Origin: Ulvibacter antarcticus
GTDB taxonomy: Bacteria; Bacteroidota; Bacteroidia; Flavobacteriales; Flavobacteriaceae
DNA: 64,000 bases
Reading direction: 5' to 3'
Assembly: GCF_003688405.1 (NCBI RefSeq)
Contig: NZ_REFC01000012.1
Coordinates: forward strand, 124,001 to 188,000
Part shown: positions 1 to 9,743 of the stretch, in pieces
Numbering within the stretch: the stretch's first letter is position 1
Layout of the letters: every line of letters starts with the position of its first letter
Program-made: the position numbers and the translations under genes
The notes under the pieces: generated by a model
Databases searched by the model: none
Told to the model about the DNA's origin: nothing
What the model saw: only the letters and a program-made list of their open reading frames with translations

Positions 1-955
1 TCCGTTATTTCATTATCAGCCGTACGAATTAGCACTATCAAGTAAGTTGGTCGATATGGTGAAGCTTCATAAAATAGAATTGCTTCATGTTCATTACGCA
101 ATTCCTCATGCATATGCCGGTTATATGGCTAAACAAATGCTGGCTTCAGAAAACATTCACATTCCAATGGTAACTACCTTGCATGGTACAGATATCACCT
201 TGGTAGGAAGTCATCCTTTTTACAAACCTGCGGTTACTTTCAGTATTAACAATAGCGATGTGGTTACTTCTGTTTCCCAAAGCTTAAAAGATGATACCCT
301 ACGTCTTTTCGATATTGAGAAGGAAATATTTGTAGTTCCAAATTTTATAGATATTGAGAAGCATGCAAATCCTTATACCGAGTGCCAAAGGGATCTAATG
401 GCAACTAAGGAAGAACGTATAATTACTCATATTAGCAACTTGAGACCAGTTAAACGTATAATGGATGTGGTTGAGATTTTTGATCGCATCCAAAAAGAGA
501 TGCCTGCGAAATTGCTAATGGTAGGTGAAGGTCCGGAAAAAGAGAAAGCAGAAGCACTTTGTAGATCTAAAGGCATTGAAAACAAAGTACTGTTCCTTGG
601 TAATAGCAACGAGATTGATAAGATTTTGTGTTTTAGTGATTTATTCCTTCTTCCTTCGGAAAAAGAGAGCTTCGGATTGGCAGCATTAGAAGCAATGGCA
701 TGTGGCGTTCCGGTTATATCAAGCAATGCAGGAGGTCTTTCCGAAGTAAATAAACAAGGAATAAGTGGTTTCTTAAGTAATGTAGGTGATGTCAACGATA
801 TGGCTGCAAATGCTTTAAAAATTCTGCAAAATCAGGAAACATTAGCGATGTTTAAAGAACAAGCTAAAGATGAATCCAGAAATTTCGACACAGACAAGAT
901 TGTACCAATGTATGAAGAAGTCTACGAACACGCGAGAAATAGCGTTCATTGCTAA
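1..955 (+). CDS. bshA: N-acetyl-alpha-D-glucosaminyl L-malate synthase BshA (5' end missing)
   Basis: GT-B glycosyltransferase (GT4) that joins UDP-GlcNAc to L-malate, the first step of bacillithiol synthesis in the cytosol. The frame is open from base 2 with no start in the window, and the residues before the TTG at 47 (FHYQPYELALSSKLVDM) already match the family, so that TTG is not the start and the gene is cut by the left edge. Visible BshA signatures are HVHYAIPHA, TTLHGTDITLVG, the acceptor-domain start ISNLRPVKR, and the donor-site run EKESFGLAALEAMACGVPV. A bidirectional terminator follows. Bacillithiol production here argues that the ATP-grasp protein at 10658 is not a glutathione synthase. 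Family assignment is strong. Confidence 0.93.
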   Translation, partial: PLFHYQPYELALSSKLVDMVKLHKIELLHVHYAIPHAYAGYMAKQMLASENIHIPMVTTLHGTDITLVGSHPFYKPAVTFSINNSDVVTSVSQSLKDDTLRLFDIEKEIFVVPNFIDIEKHANPYTECQRDLMATKEERIITHISNLRPVKRIMDVVEIFDRIQKEMPAKLLMVGEGPEKEKAEALCRSKGIENKVLFLGNSNEIDKILCFSDLFLLPSEKESFGLAALEAMACGVPVISSNAGGLSEVNKQGISGFLSNVGDVNDMAANALKILQNQETLAMFKEQAKDESRNFDTDKIVPMYEEVYEHARNSVHC

Positions 956-1009
956 TTTCTTTATATTACTTTCTGCGTTTTAATCCAGAATAAAAGTATT
1001 GCATTAATA

Positions 1010-1046
1010 GAAAATGCCTCCTCATATATAACGAGAAGGCATTTTC
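1010..1046. terminator. Bidirectional intrinsic terminator between convergent genes
   Basis: A perfect 10-bp inverted repeat, GAAAATGCCT (1010-1019) and AGGCATTTTC (1037-1046), has A/T tracts on both sides and lies between the convergent bshA and the outer-membrane barrel gene. Confidence 0.85.
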
Positions 1047-1071
1047 TTTAATTGAGAATTAATATAGTGTT

Positions 1072-1560
1072 TTAAAACTGATAGCGCGCAGCAATACCAA
1101 TATTCAGATTCACGTCGTCAACGTATCTTCCAAAATTAGCTTCCGGCCTTAGATCAAATGAAACAAGAAGAGGAAAGTCAAAATCATACTCCAATCCTAC
1201 AGTTCCAGTGGCATATCCATATACTTCAGCAGAACGATCGTTAAAATGTTTGTCGTCATAAATAACCTGTCCAACACCTACACCCGGGCCAGCATACCAA
1301 TTTAGACCCCCGTCAATATTCCAAACCCACTCATAAAGCCCTGTTAGTTTAATGGCATCTGTTTTCTTACCACTTCGAGTCGCCAACCCAAGTTCAATCC
1401 GATTGTTGTTAGTTCCTACAGCCCGTTGATAATTCGCTTCAACACCAAAACCTCTACTATCCCCAAATCTTACCCCAATCGCATTTTTTGAAATTTCCTG
1501 CGCATACATCTCTGACGCAAAAACTGAAATCACAAGCAATAATAAAAATCGATTTTTCAT
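1072..1560 (-). CDS. Small outer-membrane beta-barrel protein
   Basis: 162 residues with a signal peptide at 1-21 (hydrophobic LLLLVISVFA, cleavage after YAQ). The mature part is made of alternating polar/hydrophobic strands with Gly and aromatic residues (VGVRFGD, GFGVEANYQ, GLNWYAGPGVGVGQV, NIGIAARYQF) and ends in Phe, as barrel proteins do. It resembles the OmpW/OmpA-like 8-strand porin families, but no peptidoglycan domain is attached. Substrate and function are unknown. It stands alone, convergent with bshA. Confidence 0.7.
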   Translation of the reverse strand: MKNRFLLLLVISVFASEMYAQEISKNAIGVRFGDSRGFGVEANYQRAVGTNNNRIELGLATRSGKKTDAIKLTGLYEWVWNIDGGLNWYAGPGVGVGQVIYDDKHFNDRSAEVYGYATGTVGLEYDFDFPLLVSFDLRPEANFGRYVDDVNLNIGIAARYQF

Positions 1561-1674
1561 AGTTTGTTATTTGTTTATAAATTAGGAAACCAAAGATAGC
1601 TTACTACAGAATCCCTTGATGTTAATAGCCTGCCAAGATTCTTAATTTTGTAAGAATGTTTTGTTAACGTTTTG

Positions 1675-1682
1675 TACTTTTG
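1675..1682 (+). promoter_or_regulatory. -7 promoter box TACTTTTG
   Basis: Matches the Bacteroidota -7 consensus TAnnTTTG. It lies 10 bases before the ATG at 1693, so the in-frame TTG at 1672 is upstream of the probable transcription start and cannot be the translation start. Confidence 0.55.
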
Positions 1683-1692
1683 TGGAGTTCAA

Positions 1693-4611
1693 ATGAAAGA
1701 GAAACTACTTCAGTTTAAGGAAATTTTCGACGGTGATTTTCATATAGACAAGTTGCATAAAACATTATATGCGACCGATGCTTCTGTATATCGAAAAATT
1801 CCATTAGCGGTAGCATATCCGTTGTCAGAAATTGGAATTAAACAACTTATTAAATTTGCTTCAGAGCATGGTACTTCGCTTGTTCCCAGAACAGCAGGAA
1901 CATCTCTAGCCGGACAATGTGTTGGCGCTGGTATTATTGTTGATGTTTCCAAATACTTAAATAAAATACTCTCTTTAGATCTAAATAATCGAACCGTTAC
2001 GGTTCAGCCCGGAGTGATTAGAGATGAATTAAACGCATACTTGGAGCCCCACGGACTTTTTTTCGGTCCAAACACTTCGACATCCAATCGTTGTATGATT
2101 GGGGGAATGGTTGGTAACAACTCCAGTGGTACGACTTCAATCCAATACGGCGTAACGCGTGACAAGGTTTTAAAACTCAAAACATTACTGTCTGATGGGG
2201 AAGAGGTTATATTCGATTCACTTTCCGAAGAAGATTTTAAAAATAAAATGAAACTCAATTCTCTGGAAGGGAAGATTTATAAAACGCTTTTCGCTGAGTT
2301 ATCTTCGGAAACCATACAACAGGCGATTGAAGATGAATTTCCAAAGCCCGAAATTCATCGTAGAAATACGGGCTATGCGGTGGATAGTTTACTTGATAAT
2401 TCAGTTTTCGGTACTTCTGAAGCTTCTATCAATGTATGTTCTTTGCTCTGTGGAAGCGAAGGCACCCTGGCTTTTTCTACCGAAATCACCTTGCAACTTG
2501 ATTTGCTACCGCCTCCGCTCACGGCAATGGTAGTGGCTCATTACAATACATTAGAATCCTGTCTGAATGACGTTAGTATTGCAATGCAACATAATTTGCA
2601 CACCTGCGAAATGATAGACGATGTAATTCTAGATTGTACTAAAAAGAATAAGAAGTACGAATCGTATCGCTTTTTCGTAGAAGGAAGTCCGAAAGCACTG
2701 CTATTGTTAGAATTGAAGTCAGATTCGGCTGAAGATCTACAACAACAGACCACAGATTTACTTAAATCATTACAAAAGTCGGGACATAGCTACAGTCTTC
2801 CTGTTTTAAAAGATGCCGAAATTGACATGGCAATGGAACTACGTAAGGCGGGTTTAGGCTTATTGGGGAATATGATAGGCGATAAAAAAGCCGTTGCCTG
2901 CATTGAAGATACAGCAGTCGCGCTAAGTGACTTACCGAATTATATAGGTGAGTTTACAAAGCTTATGAGCGATTATAACCAAAGTGCGGTGTATTATGCC
3001 CATGCAGGCGCAGGAGAGCTTCATTTACGGCCTATCCTTAATCTAAAAGACAATGCAGGGGTAGAATATTTCAGGAAGATTACTACAGATGTAGCTCATT
3101 TGGTAAAAAAATATAGAGGATCTTTTTCCGGAGAACATGGCGACGGAATCGTAAGATCCGAGTTTATCCCAATCATGGTAGGGAATTCGCTGTATGAGCT
3201 GTTTGGTAGAATTAAGAATGCTTTCGACCCACTTCAGATTTTTAATCCCGGAAAGATCATCAATGCCAATAAAATGGACGAATCTCTGCGATATGAAGCA
3301 GGGAGAGAAGAACCGGAGATAGAAACGCTCATGAATTTTAGTGATAGTGAGGGAATCTTACGTTTGGCCGAAAGCTGCAATGGAAGTGGCGACTGTAGAA
3401 AAACTGAAAAAGCCGGTGGTGCTATGTGCCCAAGTTATCACGCTACTCGCAATGAGAAAGATACGACAAGAGCTCGAGCAAATATATTACGGGAGATACT
3501 AACGACCAACGATAGCGTCAATAAATTCAATTCTAAGGAGCTCAAAGAAGTTTTTGATCTATGTATTAGCTGTAAAGCATGTGCAAGCGAATGCCCAAGT
3601 AATGTGGATATGGCAACAGCAAAGGCAGAATTTCTTTATCAGTATAACAAAGTAAACGGAGTCTCTTTTTCAGACAAATTGTTCGGGAAAAGTAGTCAGT
3701 ATACAAAAAAGTCAGCACGTTTTGCGCGGATTTCCAATGCACTCTTTTCGAATAAAATTAGCTCAAGATTTATAAAAAATATAGCAGGAGTGGCTTCGGA
3801 AAGAACGCTACCTCATAACTCAATCAAAACTTTCAGTAAACTACTTCAAAATAAACAAAATGAGGTAGTTAATAGTGATTTTAAATTGAAAAAAGTATTG
3901 CTTTTTGTCGATGAATTCAGTAATTATCTCGATGCAGATATTGCTTCAGATGCTTATGATCTTTTGACTGGTTTGGGGTATCAAATAGTGGTGATTGATC
4001 ACCTGGATAGTGCAAGAGCATTAATCTCGAAAGGATTTTTAGAAGAGGCAAAGAAACATGCAAATGATAATATTGAATATTTGAAACAATTGGTTTCAAA
4101 AGAAGTTCCTTTAATTGGCATAGAGCCTTCAGCAATCTTGTCATTTAGAGACGAGTACCTTCGTTTGGCAGACGATATTGCTTCAGCCAAAGAAATTGCA
4201 AGTAATACAATGTTAGTCGAGGAGTTTCTGGCTTCAGAGGTGGTTAATGGCAATATTACCGCATCATCGTTCACTTCCGAAGAGAAAAAAATAAAAATTC
4301 ATGTGCATTGTCACCAAAAATCATTGAGCAATCAAAAGGTGACCTTCGATATTCTAAACCTTCCGAAAAATTATAAACCTACTATTATTCCTTCTGGTTG
4401 TTGTGGAATGGCAGGCAGTTTTGGGTATGAAAAGAAGCATTATAAAGTGAGTATGCAAATAGGGGAGCTACGACTTTTTCCGGCTGTTCGCAAAGCAGAG
4501 TCGGAAACGATTATTGCAGCAAACGGTACTAGTTGCAGACATCAGATCATGGATGGAACGGGGACTAAAGCCCAACACCCAGTTACAATTTTAAAAAATG
4601 CCTTGATTTAA
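1693..4611 (+). CDS. Fused FAD-linked oxidase / 4Fe-4S 2-hydroxyacid dehydrogenase
   Basis: 972 residues. It probably oxidises a D-2-hydroxyacid (D-lactate, glycolate or D-2-hydroxyglutarate) at the membrane and passes electrons to quinone. The N-terminal half is the FAD-binding fold (PRTAGTSLAGQ, GPNTSTSNRCMIGGMVGNN) followed by the FAD-oxidase C domain (FSGEHGDGIVRSEF). The C-terminal half is GlcF-like: ferredoxin cysteines in CNGSGDC and CISCKACASECP, and a CCG domain (HVHCHQKS, SGCCGMAGSFGYE). The architecture is that of E. coli YdiJ (about 1,000 residues). Start chosen at ATG 1693 because the promoter box overlaps the alternative TTG. Exact substrate is uncertain. Confidence 0.88.
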   Translation: MKEKLLQFKEIFDGDFHIDKLHKTLYATDASVYRKIPLAVAYPLSEIGIKQLIKFASEHGTSLVPRTAGTSLAGQCVGAGIIVDVSKYLNKILSLDLNNRTVTVQPGVIRDELNAYLEPHGLFFGPNTSTSNRCMIGGMVGNNSSGTTSIQYGVTRDKVLKLKTLLSDGEEVIFDSLSEEDFKNKMKLNSLEGKIYKTLFAELSSETIQQAIEDEFPKPEIHRRNTGYAVDSLLDNSVFGTSEASINVCSLLCGSEGTLAFSTEITLQLDLLPPPLTAMVVAHYNTLESCLNDVSIAMQHNLHTCEMIDDVILDCTKKNKKYESYRFFVEGSPKALLLLELKSDSAEDLQQQTTDLLKSLQKSGHSYSLPVLKDAEIDMAMELRKAGLGLLGNMIGDKKAVACIEDTAVALSDLPNYIGEFTKLMSDYNQSAVYYAHAGAGELHLRPILNLKDNAGVEYFRKITTDVAHLVKKYRGSFSGEHGDGIVRSEFIPIMVGNSLYELFGRIKNAFDPLQIFNPGKIINANKMDESLRYEAGREEPEIETLMNFSDSEGILRLAESCNGSGDCRKTEKAGGAMCPSYHATRNEKDTTRARANILREILTTNDSVNKFNSKELKEVFDLCISCKACASECPSNVDMATAKAEFLYQYNKVNGVSFSDKLFGKSSQYTKKSARFARISNALFSNKISSRFIKNIAGVASERTLPHNSIKTFSKLLQNKQNEVVNSDFKLKKVLLFVDEFSNYLDADIASDAYDLLTGLGYQIVVIDHLDSARALISKGFLEEAKKHANDNIEYLKQLVSKEVPLIGIEPSAILSFRDEYLRLADDIASAKEIASNTMLVEEFLASEVVNGNITASSFTSEEKKIKIHVHCHQKSLSNQKVTFDILNLPKNYKPTIIPSGCCGMAGSFGYEKKHYKVSMQIGELRLFPAVRKAESETIIAANGTSCRHQIMDGTGTKAQHPVTILKNALI

Positions 4612-5396
4612 TTTTCGATCATATAAGTATCAAGATCCTGAAAAGCTTCTTCCGACCCTTCTGAAGGAATAGGCAATTCGATGGGAAGTCCAGACAGGTC
4701 TTCCAACTGGTAATTGATAGAAACATCCGAACTTGTTAATCCGACCTCAGATTCGAATAGATTTTCAGATACAATCACGTCTTGGGCAGCAAGTATAGGA
4801 ATATCAAGTGTCACTCCGCCGAATACAATCTGTGCAGAAATTGCAAGATTTACAACAATATTTGTCTTAGGATAATATATTGTACCATTCGCACCTTCGT
4901 CCGACACAGTTAAAATGTGATTTGAAGAAATAACGTAATCGATCACGATTGGAATATCACTCACAACTTCCTCTAATCGCCCGCCTTCACTACTCATTGT
5001 TTCAGGAGCACTGGCGCTTAGATCGTAAATTACCATATTTGTGATAGGGATAGTAACATCTGGAAATCCATCAATGGGAGCTGATAAGACACCGTTGAGT
5101 AATAATTTACTCCCCGAAGTCGTAAGTGTACCGCTAGATAATAAATTTGTCATGAATCCTTCTGCAGCTCCTCCAAGGCCCAAAGTTACTGTAGCTTCAT
5201 CATTAATTATTGATGAACTAACTATATAAAGTGAGTCTCTTGAGGCACCTTGAGAACTGGTATTATTATAATTCCAAAAAGAATCTTCTATCGATGGGAA
5301 ATGAGTTCCAAAATTCTGAACCGGAGCAGTTTCGTCATCACTTTTACAAGATGCTAGTAAAGTAACCGCAATAAATACGTAAACAAGAGTTTTCAT
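4608..5396 (-). CDS. Hypothetical lipoprotein
   Basis: 262 residues with a lipoprotein signal peptide (MKTLVYVFIAVTLLASC) and Cys followed by KSDDE, a typical Bacteroidota lipidation and surface-export context. The rest is Ser/Thr/Ile-rich and predicted beta-rich, with no family I recognise. Start is set at the ATG at 5394-5396, because a TTG 18 bases upstream lies inside the promoter box. The stop codon overlaps the stop region of the convergent dehydrogenase gene by 4 bases. Confidence 0.72.
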   Translation of the reverse strand: MKTLVYVFIAVTLLASCKSDDETAPVQNFGTHFPSIEDSFWNYNNTSSQGASRDSLYIVSSSIINDEATVTLGLGGAAEGFMTNLLSSGTLTTSGSKLLLNGVLSAPIDGFPDVTIPITNMVIYDLSASAPETMSSEGGRLEEVVSDIPIVIDYVISSNHILTVSDEGANGTIYYPKTNIVVNLAISAQIVFGGVTLDIPILAAQDVIVSENLFESEVGLTSSDVSINYQLEDLSGLPIELPIPSEGSEEAFQDLDTYMIEN

Positions 5397-5411
5397 AAAA
5401 TTAAATTTTGG

Positions 5412-5419
5412 CAAATATA
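5412..5419 (-). promoter_or_regulatory. -7 promoter box TATATTTG of the lipoprotein gene
   Basis: On the minus strand TATATTTG fits TAnnTTTG exactly and sits 15 bases before the ATG, implying a very short leader. Confidence 0.6.
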
Positions 5420-5555
5420 TACAAAACTTACAGATTGATGTAGTCTTTAATAATTGACAGATTGAAAAATTCAGAAAGCGGCATATTCTTCAATACCTGA
5501 ATACTTCGGAAAGGATTAACAAAGCAGAATGTTTTTAATATTCAACTGTAAGATT

Positions 5556-5563
5556 TACATTTG
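5556..5563 (+). promoter_or_regulatory. -7 promoter box TACATTTG of aroC
   Basis: Exact TAnnTTTG match 14 bases before the aroC ATG at 5578. No clear TTG -33 element is seen at the expected distance. Confidence 0.55.
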
Positions 5564-5577
5564 TTGAAAATGATGTT

Positions 5578-6642
5578 ATGGCAGGTAATTCCTTCGGAAA
5601 AAATTTCACGCTTACCACCTTTGGAGAGTCTCATGGTGAGGCGATTGGAGGAATAATTGATGGCTGTCCGGCAGGTATTACTATAGATCTAGAAGCCGTT
5701 GAAGCAGAAATGAAACGTCGCAAACCCGGACAATCAGACATAGTTACACAGAGAAAAGAACCAGACAGCGTTAAGTTTCTCTCCGGTATTTTTGAAGGTG
5801 TCACTACAGGAACACCGATCGGTTTTATCATCGAGAATACCAATCAGAAGTCTAAAGACTACTCCCATATTGAAAAGATTTATCGACCTTCTCATGCCGA
5901 TTTTACCTACGATAAAAAGTATGGCAATCGTGATTATCGTGGGGGAGGAAGATCTTCAGCGCGTGAGACAGCATGTCGTGTGGCTGGAGGTGCGATCGCC
6001 AAACAAATGTTGACAGATATTACAATAAATGCCTTTGTATCATCGGTAGGCGAAATTTTTATAGACAAGCCTTATCAGGATTTAGATTTTTCAAAGACTG
6101 AGGAAACTGCAGTTCGTTGTCCGGACCTCCCAACCGCAGCGAAAATGATTAAGCGTATAAAAGAAATAAAGAAATCTGGCGATACGGTTGGTGGTACTGT
6201 TACCTGTGTAATTAAGAATGTCCCAATAGGACTAGGTGAGCCTGTTTTCGATAAACTACATGCCGATCTTGGAAAAGCGATGCTGTCGATAAATGCCGTG
6301 AAAGGCTTTGAATTTGGAAGTGGATTTTGTGGTGCCAAAATGAAAGGGAGTGAACATAATGATCTTTTTAATGAAGATGGAAGCACGCAAACGAATCTTT
6401 CGGGAGGAATTCAAGGCGGGATTAGCAATGGAATGGACATCTATTTTCGGGTCGCTTTTAAACCTGTTGCGACAATAATGCAAAAACAACAAACCATAGA
6501 TTCTGATGGAAATACCGTCGAAATGCAAGGTAAAGGGAGACATGATCCATGTGTAGTCCCAAGAGCAGTCCCCATCGTTGAGGCAATGGCTGCTTTGGTT
6601 TTAGCCGATTTTTGGCTTCGCCTTAGATTATCAAAACTTTAA
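5578..6642 (+). CDS. aroC: Chorismate synthase
   Basis: 354 residues, full length. It converts 5-enolpyruvylshikimate-3-phosphate to chorismate using reduced FMN, the last common step of aromatic amino-acid synthesis. The N-terminus shows the signature [18 protein letters not shown], then [29 protein letters not shown], and the C-terminal [20 protein letters not shown]. It has its own promoter and is followed after 19 bases by the symporter gene, with which it may be co-transcribed. Confidence 0.97.
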   Translation: MAGNSFGKNFTLTTFGESHGEAIGGIIDGCPAGITIDLEAVEAEMKRRKPGQSDIVTQRKEPDSVKFLSGIFEGVTTGTPIGFIIENTNQKSKDYSHIEKIYRPSHADFTYDKKYGNRDYRGGGRSSARETACRVAGGAIAKQMLTDITINAFVSSVGEIFIDKPYQDLDFSKTEETAVRCPDLPTAAKMIKRIKEIKKSGDTVGGTVTCVIKNVPIGLGEPVFDKLHADLGKAMLSINAVKGFEFGSGFCGAKMKGSEHNDLFNEDGSTQTNLSGGIQGGISNGMDIYFRVAFKPVATIMQKQQTIDSDGNTVEMQGKGRHDPCVVPRAVPIVEAMAALVLADFWLRLRLSKL

Positions 6643-6661
6643 ACTTAGGATACATTTAGAT

Positions 6662-7969
6662 ATGAAGAAATTAGCACTACACTGGCAGATACTTTTAGGA
6701 ATGGTTCTAGGGGTCGTTTTCGCACTTATTTTCACCAATTTGGACTGGGGTGCTAAGTTTATTGGTGATTGGATAAAGCCTTTCGGAACGATTTTTATCA
6801 ATGCCTTAAAGCTAATAGCAATTCCATTAATTCTGGCTGCATTAATAAAAGGGATAGCAGATCTAAAAGACATTTCGAGTTTGTCGAAAATGGGAATACG
6901 CACAATTTTAACCTATATCGTAACTACTGTATTGGCAGTTTCGATTGGATTAATGGTTGTAAGTGTGGTGCAACCGGGAAAAGCGATCAATGAAGATACA
7001 AGAAATGAGTTAGTAGAGGCCTATGGCGGGGAAGCAGAAATGAAACGACAGGATGCCTTAAAACAAAAGGATGCCGGACCATTACAGGCACTTGTTGATC
7101 TTGTACCGGAGAACATTTTTAGTGCTGCCTCTAGTAACCGAAATATGTTACAGGTAATTTTCTTCGCGGTTTTCTTCGGAATTGGCCTGATTCTTATTCC
7201 TGAAGAAAAAAGTAAAACAGTAAAAGATTTTTTCGACGGTTTCAACGAGGTGATCCTGAAAATGGTCGATCTTATAATGTTAGCCGCTCCTTATGGAGTA
7301 TTTGCACTTTTGGCTGCTCTGGTCGTAGAAGCGCCTAGTGCCGACTTATTCGCGGCCTTGGCGATGTACGCTTTTTGTGTCGTTCTCGGTCTGGCACTTA
7401 TGATAGGAATATATATTCTATTGGTGAAAATATTTACCAAAAGATCACCGGGATTCTTTTTAAATGGAATAGCACCCGCTCAGCTTCTTGCGTTTTCAAC
7501 CAGTTCAAGCGCTGCAACGCTGCCGGTAACTATGGAAAGAGTAACCGAACATCTAGGAGTAGAGGAGGAGGTTTCCAGTTTTGTGCTACCTATTGGAGCT
7601 ACAATTAATATGGATGGTACTAGTCTTTATCAGGCTGTAGCCGCCGTTTTTATTGCTCAAGCCTTCGGAATGGATCTTTCCTTCGGAACACAGTTGGGAA
7701 TTATCGCAACAGCAACCTTGGCTTCGATAGGCTCTGCCGCGGTGCCGGGTGCCGGAATGGTAATGCTGGTTGGAGTTTTGGGCTATGCAGGTATTCCTGA
7801 AGCCGGACTAGCACTAATATTTGCTGTGGATAGACCATTAGATATGTGTCGAACGGTTGTAAATGTTACCGGTGATGCTACTGTATCTATGTTGGTAGCG
7901 AAATCACAAGGTAAATTAGGAGAACCAAAGGTGAAGGACTGGGACGACAACTATAAAAAAGTGAGCTAA
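6662..7969 (+). CDS. Dicarboxylate/amino acid:cation symporter (DAACS family)
   Basis: 435 residues of inner-membrane transporter in the GltP/DctA fold that couples uptake of glutamate, aspartate or C4-dicarboxylates to Na+ or H+. Family hallmarks are the Ser-rich re-entrant hairpin AFSTSSSAATLPVTMERV, the NMDGTSLYQAVAAVFIAQ motif (TM7) and DRPLDMCRTVVNVTGDA (TM8 substrate site). The Arg in the last motif together with Asp tends to go with acidic amino-acid substrates, but this cannot be settled by reading. Starts 19 bases after aroC. Confidence 0.9.
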   Translation: MKKLALHWQILLGMVLGVVFALIFTNLDWGAKFIGDWIKPFGTIFINALKLIAIPLILAALIKGIADLKDISSLSKMGIRTILTYIVTTVLAVSIGLMVVSVVQPGKAINEDTRNELVEAYGGEAEMKRQDALKQKDAGPLQALVDLVPENIFSAASSNRNMLQVIFFAVFFGIGLILIPEEKSKTVKDFFDGFNEVILKMVDLIMLAAPYGVFALLAALVVEAPSADLFAALAMYAFCVVLGLALMIGIYILLVKIFTKRSPGFFLNGIAPAQLLAFSTSSSAATLPVTMERVTEHLGVEEEVSSFVLPIGATINMDGTSLYQAVAAVFIAQAFGMDLSFGTQLGIIATATLASIGSAAVPGAGMVMLVGVLGYAGIPEAGLALIFAVDRPLDMCRTVVNVTGDATVSMLVAKSQGKLGEPKVKDWDDNYKKVS

Positions 7970-8064
7970 GTTTACTTGTTTTTAATACGAATTGCTTATT
8001 TTTATAGATTGCTAATCTCCCACAGTTAATTACAACCTGAATCTATTCTTATATAACCCACTTG

Positions 8065-8083
8065 CTATGTAAAAAAACATAGT
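8065..8083 (+). promoter_or_regulatory. Start-codon-proximal hairpin with poly-A loop (copy 1)
   Basis: CTATGT (8065-8070) and ACATAG (8077-8082) pair around a loop of six A, and one T separates the hairpin from the ATG at 8084. The same arrangement occurs before the gene at 9744, with the same outer bases (TTGCTATG ... CATAGTATGAAAA). It may control ribosome access, since flavobacterial initiation favours A-rich unpaired leaders. Confidence 0.6.
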
Positions 8084-9502
8084 ATGAAAAAGTATGTCCT
8101 AACCTTATGTAGTTTGTTGTTTTTTACCGTGGTGTTCGCACAGGTTGGTATCAATACAATAACACCTAGTCCAGCTTCCTCCCTAGACGTTTCAAGTTCT
8201 TCCGATAATATCATTTTTGGTGGATTAATGCCACCTAAAGTCAACTTGGCTGAACGCGCTTTAATCGCAGTCACGCCGGCAGATGACGGTTTGTTAATCT
8301 ATTTAATTGATGGTACTCAAAGGTGTCTGCAAATTTATGATGGAAGCATGGCACAATGGCGTAATATTTATTGCATGCCTTTTAATAACCCGCCTGTCGC
8401 TACTCATGTTACAGCCAATAGTCCGGTTTTTGAACCTGGGGCAATTGTAAATGGCGCCTATGTTTATGGCGATGCTGAAGGTGATTTGGAAGGAGCCTCA
8501 ACTTTTCAATGGTATTTGGCCGATGATGCTGCAGGAACTTTAAATTTACAACCTATTCTAGGCGCTACATCTCAAACATACACTATTGTAGTTGGAGATC
8601 TAGGGAAGTACGTTTCTTTTGCAGTTACTCCCATCGCACTCACGGGTACCCTGATTGGTGTGGAAAAATTTAGCGCATTCAGAGGACCAATACAGACCAA
8701 TACACCACCAGTAGCTTCGGCAGTGGCGATTTCAGGATGTTTTAGCAATGGTGAGCTACTCTCAGGATCTTATACCTATACCGATGCAGATGGTGATCTG
8801 GAAGGTGCAACCACATTTCAATGGTATCGCGCAACTGATAATGCAGGCACAGGCGCTGTTAGTATCGCAGGTGCTACTTCAATAAATTACACCGTTCAAT
8901 TGGCAGATGTTGGATTTTATCTTGCTTTGGCAGTAACTCCGGTTGCGCTTACAGGTACTTCTCCAGGAACAGCGGCATATTCGTCGTATGGTGGTGCGGT
9001 CTTAGCTTCTGGAGGTTGTCTTCCCTGGATCAACGAATTACATTACGACAATACGGGAGCCGATATCAATGAAGGGGTCGAAATAGCAGGTCTGGCAGGT
9101 TTGGATCTAAGTGATTTCAGAATATATTTTTATAATGGAGCCGATGGAACGTTCTACGATAATATTTCACTTTTAGGCATTATCGATAATGAGAGTAATA
9201 ATTTCGGTGCTTTGTGGTTTCCAAGACCTGGAATTGACGATGGTCCTGATGGTTTGGCTTTGTTTCAAATTTCAACGAACACTATAATTCAGTTTTTAAG
9301 TTACGAAGGATCATTTATTGCTACTAATGGTCCGGCAAGCGGAATGGGCTCTATCGATATTGGGGTTGAAGAACTTTCGAATCAACCTGTTGGAGAATCT
9401 CTTCAATTAACCGGCACAGGTAATCAATACAACGACTTTTTATGGAGTAATTTTGCTGCTTCATCGCCCGGTGATCTGAATGCGTCTCAAGTGATAAATT
9501 AA
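8084..9502 (+). CDS. Secreted modular protein: stalk module, two Ig-like repeats, lamin-tail-like end
   Basis: 472 residues with a signal peptide at 1-20 (cut near VFAQ). Residues 21-105 form a module common in Bacteroidota surface proteins (VGINTITPSPASSLDVSS, GLMPPKV, CLQIYDG...W). Two repeats of about 100 residues follow, each with the pattern YxYxDAxGDLEGAxTFQWY near residues 130 and 235, Ig/cadherin-like in look. The C-terminal part (WINELHYDNTGADINEGVEIAG) resembles a lamin-tail-like domain. No C-terminal T9SS sorting signal is obvious. Probably an extracellular adhesin or structural protein. Paralogous to the next gene over the N-terminal module. Confidence 0.75.
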   Translation: MKKYVLTLCSLLFFTVVFAQVGINTITPSPASSLDVSSSSDNIIFGGLMPPKVNLAERALIAVTPADDGLLIYLIDGTQRCLQIYDGSMAQWRNIYCMPFNNPPVATHVTANSPVFEPGAIVNGAYVYGDAEGDLEGASTFQWYLADDAAGTLNLQPILGATSQTYTIVVGDLGKYVSFAVTPIALTGTLIGVEKFSAFRGPIQTNTPPVASAVAISGCFSNGELLSGSYTYTDADGDLEGATTFQWYRATDNAGTGAVSIAGATSINYTVQLADVGFYLALAVTPVALTGTSPGTAAYSSYGGAVLASGGCLPWINELHYDNTGADINEGVEIAGLAGLDLSDFRIYFYNGADGTFYDNISLLGIIDNESNNFGALWFPRPGIDDGPDGLALFQISTNTIIQFLSYEGSFIATNGPASGMGSIDIGVEELSNQPVGESLQLTGTGNQYNDFLWSNFAASSPGDLNASQVIN

Positions 9503-9676
9503 GAGCTGTTTTTCTTTTTATTCTTCGGAAGTGTTTGTGAACAAATCAAATTTTGATTACTACGCCGCTGATCTAATAAGGTCATTCATGAATTCCGACT
9601 ATTAATAAACATACATTTGTGAATATGTTTTTGAGAATTATAACATTTTCATAACTTTACAATCAGCAAACTTTCC

Positions 9677-9684
9677 TAAGTTTG
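9677..9684 (+). promoter_or_regulatory. -7 promoter box TAAGTTTG
   Basis: TAnnTTTG match 59 bases before the ATG at 9744, leaving a leader of roughly 50 bases that holds the start-codon hairpin. A second match, TACATTTG near 9611, lies further upstream. Confidence 0.45.
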
Positions 9685-9718
9685 TAGCCCCTAGAATCTG
9701 CATACCTTACCGAAATTG

Positions 9719-9743
9719 CTATGATCAAAAAAAAAATCATAGT
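9719..9743 (+). promoter_or_regulatory. Start-codon-proximal hairpin with poly-A loop (copy 2)
   Basis: CTATGAT (9719-9725) and ATCATAG (9736-9742) pair around a loop of one C and nine A, one base before the ATG at 9744. The stem is one base pair longer than copy 1 and its inner part differs, so pairing is kept while sequence changes. Confidence 0.62.

Noticed and set aside
427-795. Minus-strand frame inside bshA
   Set aside because: Shadow of the real gene, with no family similarity; the same applies to the other long frames opposite strong genes.
1672-1692. TTG start for the FAD/Fe-S dehydrogenase
   Set aside because: The -7 promoter box at 1675-1682 lies downstream of that TTG.
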